From Trichobilharzia regenti (lineage: Eukaryota > Platyhelminthes > Trematoda > Strigeidida > Schistosomatidae), in the NCBI GenBank assembly GCA_944472135.2, contig OX235264.1, positions 122,913,809 to 122,977,808 on the forward strand: 64,000 nt of DNA, given 5' to 3'. Below are positions 35,513 through 47,245 of the stretch, piece by piece (the first letter of the stretch is position 1; the number at the start of each line of letters is the position of its first letter). Under the pieces are notes generated by a model. It was not told the DNA's origin, searched no databases, and was given only the letters and a program-made list of their open reading frames with translations. The translations under genes and the position numbers were made by a program.

Positions 35513-35764
35513 ATTTATAAATAACGCACGCACTGAGAATCACTCTACGAATTTACCGCGAATGTTATTCACCGTGCCAGTCAGCTTCACTTGTAAACCC
35601 TTTAATTATCTGACATTGAAATTAGAGAAGATACTTCATTGTGTTTCTGTAAGGATATGCTTCAATATATTCGCATGCTGCCCTCTGTCATACTATGAAT
35701 GATGACGTTCACTACGCCATCTTTATCTCCACATTTTAATTAATAATTAGTAATTTTTCCTTCA

Positions 35765-35990
35765 CGTTCTCAGTGGAACAAAGGGCTTCAGCTAGTGGCT
35801 TGAAGTTTCTGTAGCAGTGCTTTATTTTAACAGGATGAGGTTGCTAGCCCAAGCGAAACCTTTTCTCTTTACCACCATTATCTCTTGTAAAGGAGTGCGT
35901 CGGCCGGGGATCGAACCCTGAGTCATGTGCACGGTCGGCCAGCATCTAACTGCTGGGCCACCGATGCACATTTAACTGATGTTTATCTCT
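35765..35990 (-). mobile_element. SINE, second family or hybrid
   Basis: On the plus strand it reads CTTGAAGTTTCTGTAGCAGTG, a relative of the second-family tail in reverse, and ends at GGGATCGAACCCTGAGTC and TGGGCCACCGATGCAC, which is the inverse of a tRNA-like head of the first family type. It could be a hybrid of the two SINE families. Pol III boxes are on the minus strand. Confidence 0.65.
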
Positions 35991-35999
35991 GTTTATTGC

Positions 36000-36850
36000 A
36001 ATTATCTTGAGAATATTTCATGGTTCAGTGATTTCAGTGTTCAGCAAATTCAGTAGTTAAGAAATGAGCGTCTAATTATTCATTTCATGGCTTCATTTAT
36101 CTGCAATGCTTCCTAAATAAAAGTTGGGGATTAGATTGTGAATTATTTAAATTGTTGTCTTGAACATGCTGATGGCAGCTTCATTCTGCTGAGATGAGAC
36201 CTGCATACTTCATTGTTTGTCTAACAGTAAGATAAATCGTCTACAATTCGATGTACATCGTAGAGACAGACTCTGATGACTTAATCTTTCTATACTGTTT
36301 AGTTTCGCGGAGGAAAGTGCATATTTTGATATATCTACACACAGCTTTGTGTCTACAGCATCGCTGCTAAGGTATCGGTTATCTCAATTGTCTTTTGAGC
36401 ATGCACACTCTTTGGAAACCAACTAAAAGTAGAGTAGGAAATGTCAAATGTAAGCCGAATTCGGAAGATGAATGACTCTATCTAAACAGTTTCAGGAGAA
36501 AAATCAATATCAGTAATAAACTTGGTCCATTATGATTAGGCACATTTTCCGTGGTGAATATGCATGTTTATAGGAATGGACACGTGTAAGTGATATGAGT
36601 CAAATAAGGCGAACAAGGCCAATGACCCTTTTTGATTAACGTAATATGTACCGAACTAGGCCAATGATAAGTTAAGAAGTATTCGGCAAATCACCGTTCT
36701 CAGGAGTTTTATCGATGCGTGATGCTTTTAATTTAGTCGTCTGCCTGAGGACGACAGTAATTTTATCCTGTTCACGAAGTGATGCCAAATTGTCCTCTGG
36801 TCCGTGCATAGCATATTATCACGTCGTTTCTACAAGACGAAAAAAGACAT
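36000..36850. other. No gene seen
   Basis: No domain or repeat recognised. Confidence 0.4.
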
Positions 36851-36859
36851 TGTGTATCA

Positions 36860-37160
36860 AAGTGCGCCGAGAAAGTTCGATCTTGTTCGGATCAGATAGC
36901 AGTGCTACGCGTCACCATATGAAAGTGAACAGAATCGACGTTTATTATCTCTATAAAACTGATCGACTACCAGAATGCATTTAACAGGCTAGACTACATT
37001 TTGCCAGTGGAACTACGTCAACACTTTTAAGTTCCCTCACTTGTCAAGCCTATACAACATTTAGGTTACAGTGTCACATTCGAAGTGATTTATATTAAAA
37101 GGCTCATAGAAGTGCTTGACATTAAGGCAGATAAGACTTCCGCAGATGGTCTTCTTTTCT
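36860..37160 (+). pseudogene. Short RTE-clade RT remnant
   Basis: A broken frame reads SCSDQIAVLRVTI and then KLIDYQNAFNRLD, counterparts of the CTDQIATL and FIDFEKAFDSVD blocks of RTE reverse transcriptase (compare 58090-58200). The second catalytic box is not found. The open frame 36715-36984 is in another phase and has no meaning of its own. Confidence 0.55.
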
Positions 37161-37544
37161 TTTTACTGAGAAAGACAGCAGGTATTAGGAAGGGGGCAAA
37201 TATTTGACAGCGGAATAATTCTAGAAGATGTGAACTTCGTGTATGATTTTCAATAATATATTGTCACGCACAGTCGAATAAGTACAAGCGAAAATCAGCA
37301 AGTTGACGAAGGAACCTGGCAGCGAAGATAGCAAATTAAGTGATGTAGAGAAGACAGAGGTGGTGAAGATATCTAGCCAATTAGAAAAGCGAAAAGCAGC
37401 AGTCACCCCCGACGGGAAACAATCTGGCGTCACTCACTTCTCTCAAGTTCGTGTGCGACATCGTTTCATCTGCAGGCAGAACGGTTGAGTATGTCAAATA
37501 AAATTCTTCGATTGACTTTCATTCAGTAGGTGTAGAGTTGAAAT

Positions 37545-39850
37545 AAATCACCAGTAAATTTAGCTCCAAAACCAAAAACTATCATCAATCGTCACACAGC
37601 AATTAAGAAAGTATTCCCGTTATTGTTAGTTCAAATTGCCGTTCACTTCCCAACAAAATTATGCATCTTCAATCTCTCTTATTATCTGATATTTATCACA
37701 ATACGGCGATTGTCGCATTACAAGAAACATGTGTCCATGAAGTCTATGATGACAACCTGATTTCCCTAAATAGTTTTTTTCATTGTTTAGACAGATTAAC
37801 TTTGCTCCAGAAAGAAAGGAGGCGGAGGTGTTCCAATGTTTGTTCATTCTCAATGGTCAACTCCAAATAATGTATGTTTTTCTTTCTCGAGTGACTTCAT
37901 TCATTGTATAACAAACAGTCAAATGCCGTCCAAAACACTTATCCAAGTTTAAAAACGTTTTAATCTCAATTATTTATGTTACTTCTGGCTGTTCTGCTTC
38001 AGATCTATCTGATTTTGCTGATACATTTATTGAATTCGCTGTTACACATCTTGAAAACTCTTCATCAGTTGTCACTGGAGATTTCAATTGCTGTGATTGT
38101 TCTTTCCTTGCATCATTAGGTCATGTCAATATTGTTAAATTTCCTACTTGACTTGATAAAACTCTGGATCTAGTGTTTATTATTGATGAGGAAATATATG
38201 AAGCACACAGAAGTGCTCCTATAATGAACTCTGATCATTGTATTATTCGAAAATTACCTAAGATATACAGCAAATCTCACTCTAATATCCTCTCAAATCT
38301 GTTCAGGAAAACACAGCAAAGGTGTTACTCGCAAGAAAATGTGCTCAAACTAAGATGTATGCTAAATGACACAAACTGGGAACTTTTCAACGAACACAAA
38401 CTGGATGATACTATTTCCAATTTGACTGACTATCTTAAATTCTGCCTTGATGTATGCTGTCCAAAACAGATACTTTTCAAAAGAATGACCGTTTCTCTTC
38501 CCCTCATCTCAAAAAGCTCCGAAGAGAAAAACGAGAGACTGTACAAGACAAAGAATAAATCTGGTCATAGGAAGATAAACATCCAAATTAAGTCTGAAAT
38601 CAAGAGACTAAACAACATTTATATTCAAACAATACTGTCTTGCAAAATACCTCGGAATAGTTCTATCTTCCGATCCTAATTGGTCATCCCATATCCAAAC
38701 GATTTCTAAGAGAGTTTACCGTCTAACCTACTACATTAAGAAACTCAGACTAACTGGAATCAGTCAACCTCTGCTTTCACAATTTGTCAACTCTCGTATC
38801 TTGCCTATTCTACTTTACTGCTCCCCATTAGTAATTCCTGAGCTACTGAAAGAGGACTACACCATCCTGAGAAGGATGTTGAAGGCAGTTAGTGGGAGAA
38901 GTGGTGTAAAACTCAGTCAGCTCGTCACTACATTAGTAGAAAGGCATCTGAATACATGCGAAAAATGGTCTAAAACCATACACTCCGCCCCCCAACTACC
39001 CCTCTTTTTCCAACTCTCTCCTCGAATCTCATCAGGTAGAACCAGAAATCAGTACAAAATTATATATGCTCGTACAACCAAGTATAGGAACCCGTGTTCT
39101 AAGTGACAGAGACAATGTTAAGCGTGTAACCGATGACTTGCTTTGTTGTTAATAACATAATCTGGCCCTCCGTTATTCTCTCCTATTTGTATTTTATAGT
39201 GAATAACCTTCTTAAACATACTTAGCTACCTTAAATTATTATCACTGTCTTACTCTTGATTCTTTATTCTATTCCTTATTTTGTGTGTCTACTGGTCCAA
39301 ACTATATTATCACTATGAGTATCACAAAATTGTCCTGTCATTAACCATCATGTAATATTAGTTTTGTGATTGTTTTATTTTGTTCGGCACTATTTAACTG
39401 ACAATCTTGGTTGTGAACGCCGTCATCACCATCTTAAAAATTTAGGTATTATGCATGATTACTCACACTACCACAACAAACACTGTATTAGTGCTGACAA
39501 TAAAAAACCCTCAAATGTTTATTTTAGTGTAATTCAATCAAATTAACTGATCATCTGAAGAACATTTCATAACTGCTTGTATGATTATAGCTGTTACTGT
39601 TCAACACGCATACACATATCATAGTTTTCACTACCAAATACTGAAATATTATTCATTATTTATGTTTATCTTCCTTTCTCCTTGGTATTTTTATTAGCAT
39701 TTTTTCGTTATTTTTCTGTGCTTTTTTATTATTTATTTTTGTAATACTTCTTTTAAATGTGCGATGAAATTGGATGCAGTATTGTAGATATGTGCTGAAA
39801 ATTCCCCACTGTATCACTAGTACTGTTTCTGGAGTAAATCAAATCATTAT
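37545..39850 (+). pseudogene. CR1-clade LINE with endonuclease joined directly to the RT thumb
   Basis: An apurinic-type endonuclease is readable from about 37630 (SLLLSD, then IVALQET), through VTGDFN near 38080 to SDHCII near 38240. After a Lys-rich linker (frame 38173-38679) the sequence at about 38645 jumps to KYLGIVLSSDPNWSSHI and the thumb region (LPILLYCSPLVIPELL, then a C-terminal domain in the frame 38801-39106). The RT core with GVPQG and YADD is absent, so about 700 bp seems deleted. The tail near 39800 reads TGCTGAAAATTCCCCACTGT and ends in (ATT)n, the normal 3' end. Stops are present in the endonuclease (near 38150). Confidence 0.85.
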
Positions 39851-39859
39851 TATTATTAA

Positions 39860-42800
39860 AAAAACCCTTGGCAATTACACGAAAAATCTTCTCCGTGGAA
39901 TTTGGTCAAAAAGCAGAAATATACAAGTATAGTTGTACATCAGAATGGAGATGAAGGAACAGACATGTAAATCTCCAGCAGTCGCGAATACTAACAAGAT
40001 GGCAAAATTCAGGAGGAATGTGAAATACGTTCTACTCTACTGTTAATATTAGGCATGTGTGTCACCAATATCATCTTCAACATGCTTCAGTCTTTGATGA
40101 AAAGATGCATTTTCTCCATACTGGGTAACATGTGAATAGGAAGCCTTAGCGAATATGAACGGAGAAAAACCTCACACTCTAGGAACCTGAAGGAGAAAAC
40201 GGTTAATGACTTAAGACAATTCAGAGATATTTCAGATAGAATCTATGATCTCAAGCGTGACATGCAGCGTATCATGTGAGGGGATAGATCAATACACGTT
40301 TACATTCATAAAACACAAAATAATCGAGCAAAGAATATTCTTTTCGATGAATTCCGATTCTGCCTCCACAGTTGTATACATCTATATGTTTATATACAAA
40401 AAATATTCAAGATTGGTAGTTAAAAATAATATTGGTGTGCGTTGACAGGGAATCGAACTCTACTGCTGCTTATTAGCTGGAATTGTGAAATGAGGGGGGA
40501 TATCTGCAGCAGAATTAAGATTCACATGAGGAGTTTCTTGTCATAGTAAGGAAGAGAACGATTTGCATCTTTGTCAGTCATACAATATGGTTGTCAGGTA
40601 TCGACATCCTACCATCGTTTGTCATGATGGATATCTGGCTACAGAGGCCAATCAGCACTGCATATAAATTAAGAGCGTTGGGAACACAACTCATCTAATT
40701 ATTTAGGTGGGATTTGATGTAATCACACAATGAATAGAACTATTATCAGAGTAATCACATTTGTGAAGAACAACCGAATTTTACTAAATTCGGTTGTTCT
40801 TCATTGTGCACAAGACATCCTCACAATTTTAACTGATGAACACAGAAATCTGACTGCATGGTCAGTGTTCCATCACAAGGAAAAATAAACACTTCTGCAG
40901 TTTCTTGACATACAGAGATAATGTTAGACTCAGCTCTCATCCAGATATGAGGCGATTCTACAAATATCAGTTACCTGCATCTATTGGCAGTGGTCAATGA
41001 AATGCTCCTAGGAATTATATATACATCAAGTCGAAATAAAGATGTTTTTTCAGCTTCGTCTGCATTGATCTTCGTGAATGAGTCAGATTCCTGAATGAGT
41101 ACATTGATTTTCTTAACGCATAATGTACATCAGAAGCCAGTATTATAGTTATTTTCTTGCAACATCGACTAAAATGACTATAGCCAGCTTGTCTTAACAA
41201 ATTGTTCTCAAATATATTGTTTGTAAAATATGAAATCTAATTAAAACAAATGGGTGACACGTTTACCATTCCACAACTGTCTCAGTGATAATAATTAACA
41301 AATATCATTCTACGTTTTTGAATAAAGTAATCAGGTTATTCTGTCTCAACACACTTATTAATCTTGTAGTATTTGAAATGTCTGACTTTCACCAGTGGAC
41401 AGTATTGATTCTGTGGATCAATTTTGTGGTTGAGTAAGATATTTTGATATTTTCATTTCTCTATCTGGACATGTGCTTCGTGGTGATAAATTCAGTCTAA
41501 TTGAAGTGTATCGTTCTGAGTTCCTTTACTGATTCCTGCATTAGTGTTCACAGAAGTGACATTTGCTCTTGAAATTATTCACATTTTCATCTAATAATCT
41601 ACAAGTCTGTTCTGATAAGCCGAGTATTTATCGTCATTGAGCATGTGGCTTATATCCTTGCCACATGAAGAACAACCCAGCCGATAGAGAAACTTGGAAT
41701 TAAAGAAACAGGAACGAATTGAGCTCTTCTTCTATGTAATTTAGTAGGATAAACCAAGTCAACCGGTGAAAGCCTTCGGGATGCTGGTCAGCCCATGCGC
41801 TTCCCCTGGATGACAGGAAGATGCAGAAAGTCAACATGTACTGTCTGGAAATGTTGCTGAAGTCTCAGAACAAAAATGAGAAGATATGGTTTCAAAAAGC
41901 TAGGAATCTTTGGTGCATGATGAAATGGAACGGAGTGACTTGCTAGAAATTTCATAATCTTCTCACGTCACTCAAGTGACAAGAGGTAACGCCTTGAGTG
42001 TTGGGTGATTATCATGATGTCGCCAACAGTGACAGGTGAATCCCATTCTCCAACAGAATCACGACAATATTATTTAAGTCAGAATATCACATGGTTAGAC
42101 GTTTGAATGAAACGTACCTTTAAATGAAGCAGACGAATAGGTGAAGGAAGACTCCAACAATCAGTTTCATTCACATGGAATTGACAAGAGCTCGATTTTT
42201 CTAGTTCTCTGAAATCCCTTTCAGCTGGATCCTCTGCGACACTTCTCATGTCATTCTCACGTGCAGTCATTTGCTCCTTATTTCATGTTCTACTTAAACG
42301 ACTGTATAGCAGTATTTCTCATTGGGGATATCAGTGGGTATCCAGTCCTTAAGCGTTTTACTTCTACATTTCTACTGGAGGACAGTTTCATGGATCTTTC
42401 GAAGTTAGAGTAACCGTGAGCGCAAGACATGACATCCTCCACATTTCTCCCTTAAACAGAGACTCGTGATTCTTTATGTTGTTGTTGTTGTTATTTATGG
42501 CTGATTATCTGCATCACCTCTGCCTTCTCTATGTTCACTTGAAGACCTATCTTTGGCATTTATGCTGACGGCTGTTAGTTCTCCCGAATATGTTATATGA
42601 AAACAAACTTGGAATGGACAACATGGTGAGAGAACTCATAATGTCTCAAAAATCGTAGACGTCATGAAGTGATTTATTCGCGCATTTCTTAACAACCGAT
42701 GATATTGTTATTAAAGGAAGGCTGAGGAAGCACAAGGGTATTCACACAGCGATGTATTTGTCGTCATATGGTCACAACAAAATTCAGCTACACTTCATAT

Positions 42801-44100
42801 TAATCTAAAAAATTGGGAGAAAATGGCGAATATAGAAAGATAAAGGAAATTTGAGTAATTGATGTTGGCTAACATTCAAGGATACTGAAACATGAAACTA
42901 AAAAAGCACAGTTTCGTGGCAGCAATCAAGTAAAAGGTGGAGAAGTTACGCCAAATGAGTTAAGAGAACTATGTAAAAAGAACACTTCTACATTGTGAAT
43001 ACGACATGCGGAGAAATTTGCTGGAAATCTTAAAAAATAACAAACAAATACTCTTTCACTCTATACAGTCAGCTGGATGCCGATAAAGGAAAGAAGCGGA
43101 GTAACGGAGCAGAAGTCAAGCCGATGTAGATATGAAGACTGAAATGAGGTTCCGCATATAATATGCGATGCAGTGAACTAGGAATTGGAACATTGCTTCA
43201 GCAATAAGAAAACATGCTTTCAGAGTGAATTGTAGACTCAAATAAAACAAGTCGCACCTATAACACACCTTAGGACTCTGTGCAGACAACCAGTTCTCTA
43301 TCACGGATGACATTAATACAAATGAAATAGGTGAGGGCTGGTGAATTAAAATCACTTACAATGAGGGTAAAAAAATTAGAGTCCATATTTCCCAAGGTAA
43401 ATGAATCATGCGACTACAAGCAGCTCCTAAAGCTTTTCCAGAGGTAACAATAGACGACAGGAAAAATTCTTCTGGTGAATATCAGTTCTAGGAAAAGCAG
43501 AACTCTTTAAAGCTAGGCAGACATTCAAATCTTCGAAGTCAGCATCATCTTATGAACTTAGAACAGATAAAGTGGCTACACGTGATCGGAATAAGGGTCA
43601 TCCGAATTATCATGTTTGGTTAGCTATTGCTTGCGGAGCAAAACGTTTCCAAGATTCCGGAAATAACATTGTTTGTATGCCTTTTTATAGAAAACTTGTT
43701 AATTGTTGATGTACACGGAATATGGTTGGCTATATGCTTGATCATGAATTGATATCGACTACGAAAACGTTAGGAAACTGCACCTTCACCACATCACGCG
43801 AGAGACCATTTAGTTCCTCATCATTGTGATCCTCATTTTATGGGTTTGAAACTTAATCATCAAATGATACTAGTTGCTTTTCGTAGTTTTACTTCGACAT
43901 TCCACCGATGTTACCTAGTGATAATAATACTTGGCGCTCTGTTCGAAATGAATGTTCAAGCATAGAGTAGAGTATTGCACTCAGTAATTACATTTGAGCG
44001 TTAATAATTATAAACAGGTTATTTTAACTGAGAACATTGTGCAAAATGATTACGAATACAAAATTAGAGTTTTAGTGGAAATATTAACAACAAGGCAGCG
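39860..44100. other. Long stretch with no recognisable gene
   Basis: No domains in the short frames. Contains a perfect hairpin (40764-40803), a trace of inverted SINE head near 40437-40475, a segment at 41645-41760 that resembles 61150-61250, and a GTT run near 42478. Confidence 0.4.
40764..40803. repeat. Perfect 18-bp inverted repeat with 4-nt loop
   Basis: The arm TGAAGAACAACCGAATTT at 40764-40781 is followed by the loop TACT and the exact complement at 40786-40803. It could form a stable hairpin in DNA or RNA. No run of T follows, and the context holds no gene. Confidence 0.95.
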
Positions 44101-44109
44101 ATGAAAGAA

Positions 44110-44850
44110 AAAGAGGGTCGTTTACTTAGTGTTACAGAGTAGGCTGATGGGTAGTGTCCTCATTCAAATATATCCACGGCAAATAAGCTACGTTGAAGAT
44201 ATTTTATATTCTGTCATCGGAGAATCAAGTCTTCTTCTATAGTTGCTTCTAGGTCTACCGACTGGGGTTGGATTCATCAGGCAGAGAGTTGCGTATGGGT
44301 ATGATGCTCACTGTCTGGCAACATACTGTTCACTGATTTCCTGTATGATGTATAAACAGTATTAACGAGTCTGTTAAGCGGTACCATAATAGGCCTCCTG
44401 AGAGTGTTTAATTCCCCTCGCCGCATAATGAAGTGTTTCTGCAGTATCCATGGGGATATTTGGTGAAAGTGAGGATGGAATAGGCAGAATCCAAAAACAT
44501 AACTGACTTTGAAACTAGAGACAGATTGACGACGGCACATAATCCTAACTTGATTACATTGAATTTCGCAGCATATATTTGTAGAATCTAATTTCGTGTG
44601 AGAAGACCAGAATATGAGATCGGACATAACATACATCTTAAGCTATTGGGAATTTGTGTGGATTTGTCCTAATACAATTTTACACGTGCCACTGATTTAA
44701 TACCTGGACAATGGTATTCACTTCGGAACAGTCTGACTGACATGTCACTTACCGCATTTAACAGGGTCGGACCAACGACCCAATACACAGAATCGGCTTC
44801 ATCAGAATGCGGCAAGTCATGTAATAAGAAATGAGGGATCGGAAAAGGTA
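44110..44850 (-). pseudogene. Decayed CR1-clade LINE fragment
   Basis: On the minus strand HDLPHSDEADSVY near 44800 parallels the HDLPHSDVATFVKYADD block at 7930-7860, with the catalytic part lost. The frame 44277-44636 carries the C-terminal region. It shares its 3' part with 19390-19880. Confidence 0.65.
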
Positions 44851-44885
44851 AATGACCAACAACTTGAAGAACATCAGTTGGATTG

Positions 44886-44930
44886 ATTAATTGATGGCAC
44901 AGTGGTTAGGTCACTCGCTGACTGATATGT
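44886..44930 (+). repeat. Partial SINE head, first family
   Basis: GATGGCACAGTGGTTAGGTC and CTCGCTGAC match the A-box region of the first SINE family. The rest is missing, replaced by a TA/TG microsatellite at 44936-44962. Confidence 0.6.
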
Positions 44931-45049
44931 ATCCACATATATATATTTATGTGTGTGTGTGCATGTTGGTCTCTCTTTCTGTTTGCTCGGTTAGTCTGTG
45001 ACCACTTCACTTGTATGAACCTGTCTCCTTTAACAATGAATTTTCCATT

Positions 45050-45450
45050 TATATTATATATAATATGAGTGTTTGTTGACAGTCCGTCGCTTGGTGACAT
45101 ATATCCATATATGGTTGTTCACATGTCTGCTATATTCGCTATGTATATTTGGATCGACACTCCATTATAATTAGCCATTCATGTAAGACTGTCTAATGAT
45201 TTTTCCCACGCTTTGTCTGGAACATTTATATATATTCGCATTCACAATTTGTGTGAACTACTTCACAACTACTTTACTTACTTACCACTTTGGTGTGAGA
45301 CCATTTATTTTCGTCTCCTTGTGTTTGGACAATAGAAGTATCATCGCAAACCTAGTGGTCTTCTGATTTCCGCCTTCTCGCGTCAGGACCATTAGTTTCT
45401 CGACCAGTCCATAACAATAATTTAGCGACGAGTACATAACACTGACCATG
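45050..45450 (+). mobile_element. Solo LTR, same family as 2930-3300
   Basis: It shares ACATATATCCATATAT, TTTGGATCGACACTCCATT, the AGAAGTATCATCGCAAACC run and the AATAATTTAGCGACGAGTAC end with the nested LTR. No internal region follows, so it is a solo LTR, perhaps with a few bases of leader. Confidence 0.7.
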
Positions 45451-45700
45451 TAAATTCTGGTGCTACATTGGCATATAAAACACTCGTACTATGTTTATTA
45501 TCAAACTGTTTATGGCCGTCGAAAACCCTCAGTGAAGTTGAAATTATTAGGCCGAGTAACAACTCTGAATCTGGCTACAGTTTCATTCATAGGTCACTTG
45601 AAATTCAGTGGTTTGTCCTACTGATGAGATTTATGAGTAGTGTATATTAAGGTGTTTATCAAATTGTGGAGGGATAAATAGGCTTGAAATCTCAATAATT

Positions 45701-45885
45701 GCGTCGGTGGCACAGTGGTTAGCACCCTCACCCGCCATGCACATGGTCCGAGGTTCGATACCCTGCAGACGCTCACCTGATATCTATGGTCAGCCTGGAA
45801 AATTTAGATTATCGATATCCATCCTGAAAATTCCATAACAGAACCAAATATACGGTGTGGAATCAAGCTGTAATAAAAAATAATT
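45701..45885 (+). mobile_element. tRNA-derived SINE, first family
   Basis: Head GCGTCGGTGGCACAGTGGTT, B box GGTTCGATACC, body TATCTATGGTCAGCCTG, tail GATATCCATCCTGAAAATTC and GGTGTGGAATCAAGCTGTAA. Nearly full length. Confidence 0.85.
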
Positions 45886-46099
45886 TGGCAATTAAAAATG
45901 TGGACATTCAAAGTTGCTCGAGAGATTGCTGTTTACTAGAGAAGGATGCCGAATTCGAAAGAAACAAATCAAAGGTTGTTCAGCGAACACTGTAAGGAGA
46001 TTCCTGTTAAACTGAATATCTTACACAACATCAAAGTTGATGATGGCTGTCTTCATAGACTTTCTAAAGACCCAGACATGACTGAAGCGGTAACCTAAT

Positions 46100-47030
46100 T
46101 ACTTTTGACTCCACTTTATGTCCCATAAAAACTCATATTACAAATTTCCAGCAGTAATTTCACCATACGTTCAGCAGCCAATTGATTTTATGGCATTACA
46201 ACTCGCAATCACTATTTTTATCAGCTATGACACATCGTATACACCACAGACAAGCTCGATGAATACATGTGTAAAGTATCTATCGATGTTTTCAGGAGAG
46301 TAAGTCTAGAACGACGAATAATGGGCACTACAATTGCAGCCAAACAACGAAGAGTTGTTAGGCATAGAGATTGTTTGTTCTTGAAGTGAAAACGAGACAC
46401 AGTTGCAATGCTTAGTGCATTCAAAAGTCTGTAGGTAGACGTTGATATAATGTACCGCAATGCTTATGCCAGTATTTTTTTTAATCCCCTGTCAACCAGT
46501 ACACACTATAACAATGAGAACCAACTAGTCTCCCAACAATGGAAAACAGTTCGATTATACAAACTATTTGATTTTCATCATATTTGACAACAGGCTTCTT
46601 CCAGACTGTGATAATATTTCCAAGAAAACACAAAGATTTATAAACGAATATTCTCAAATATATATAGTGTGGATTCCATCTACACATGAATCATTCTGTT
46701 AAATGACTAATAGTCGACATATTAACTTCAGTCATAAAGCAAAACTAAACCCGCGTCTACCTGTCGTAGTAGAGAACACATTGAGAACAAAGAAAAAAAT
46801 ACGTCAGTTTAAATGTGAATGATCCACGTCTTTTTCCCTACATCACTCTCTCTTTATCTTCGCTTTATTCCATAACCCATGAAGACCAAATTCAATTCAG
46901 GACTGCTTTTACTCGTCTACACATATACACATACAATGCACAATATTGTGAATTTTGAAAGTCAGTGTTAAACGGAATGGCGATTTAGATGTGAAATACA
47001 AGTTTCAATCGATCGACAATACACCGAAAT
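46100..47030. other. No gene seen
   Basis: Short frames only, with no domain. Contains no repeat that I can match in the window. Confidence 0.4.
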
Positions 47031-47034
47031 GACA

Positions 47035-47225
47035 AGATGGATGTTCATGTTTCAGCTGAAAACTAGTTTGAATGAGCAGACCATTGGAATAACATATACT
47101 GATTCACTGTTCAGTAAAGATTACTCGTGAAATGACAAGTAGTATCGTAGTAGTGATGGAAATTTTCACAGGTCAGTGATACTGAGCTCTGCAGACTGAC
47201 AGATCTCTCAAATAGGCTCAGTGTG
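47035..47225 (+). repeat. Orphan fragment of the myomodulin upstream flank
   Basis: The segment follows 24705-24870 in order: GTTCATGTTTCAGCTGAAAACTA, GAATGAGCAGA, AATAACATAT and GTGAAATGACAAGTAGTAT. It is more diverged than copies A and B are from each other. No TATA box, exon or downstream flank follows; the segmental duplication begins 20 bp later. Confidence 0.75.
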
Positions 47226-47245
47226 TTTTTACAGATTTCACATCC

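Noticed and set aside
45468..45650. Frame beginning with a hydrophobic stretch (LVLCLLSNCLW) as a secreted protein
   Set aside because: It needs a TTG start, follows directly on an LTR, and has no ATG in frame.
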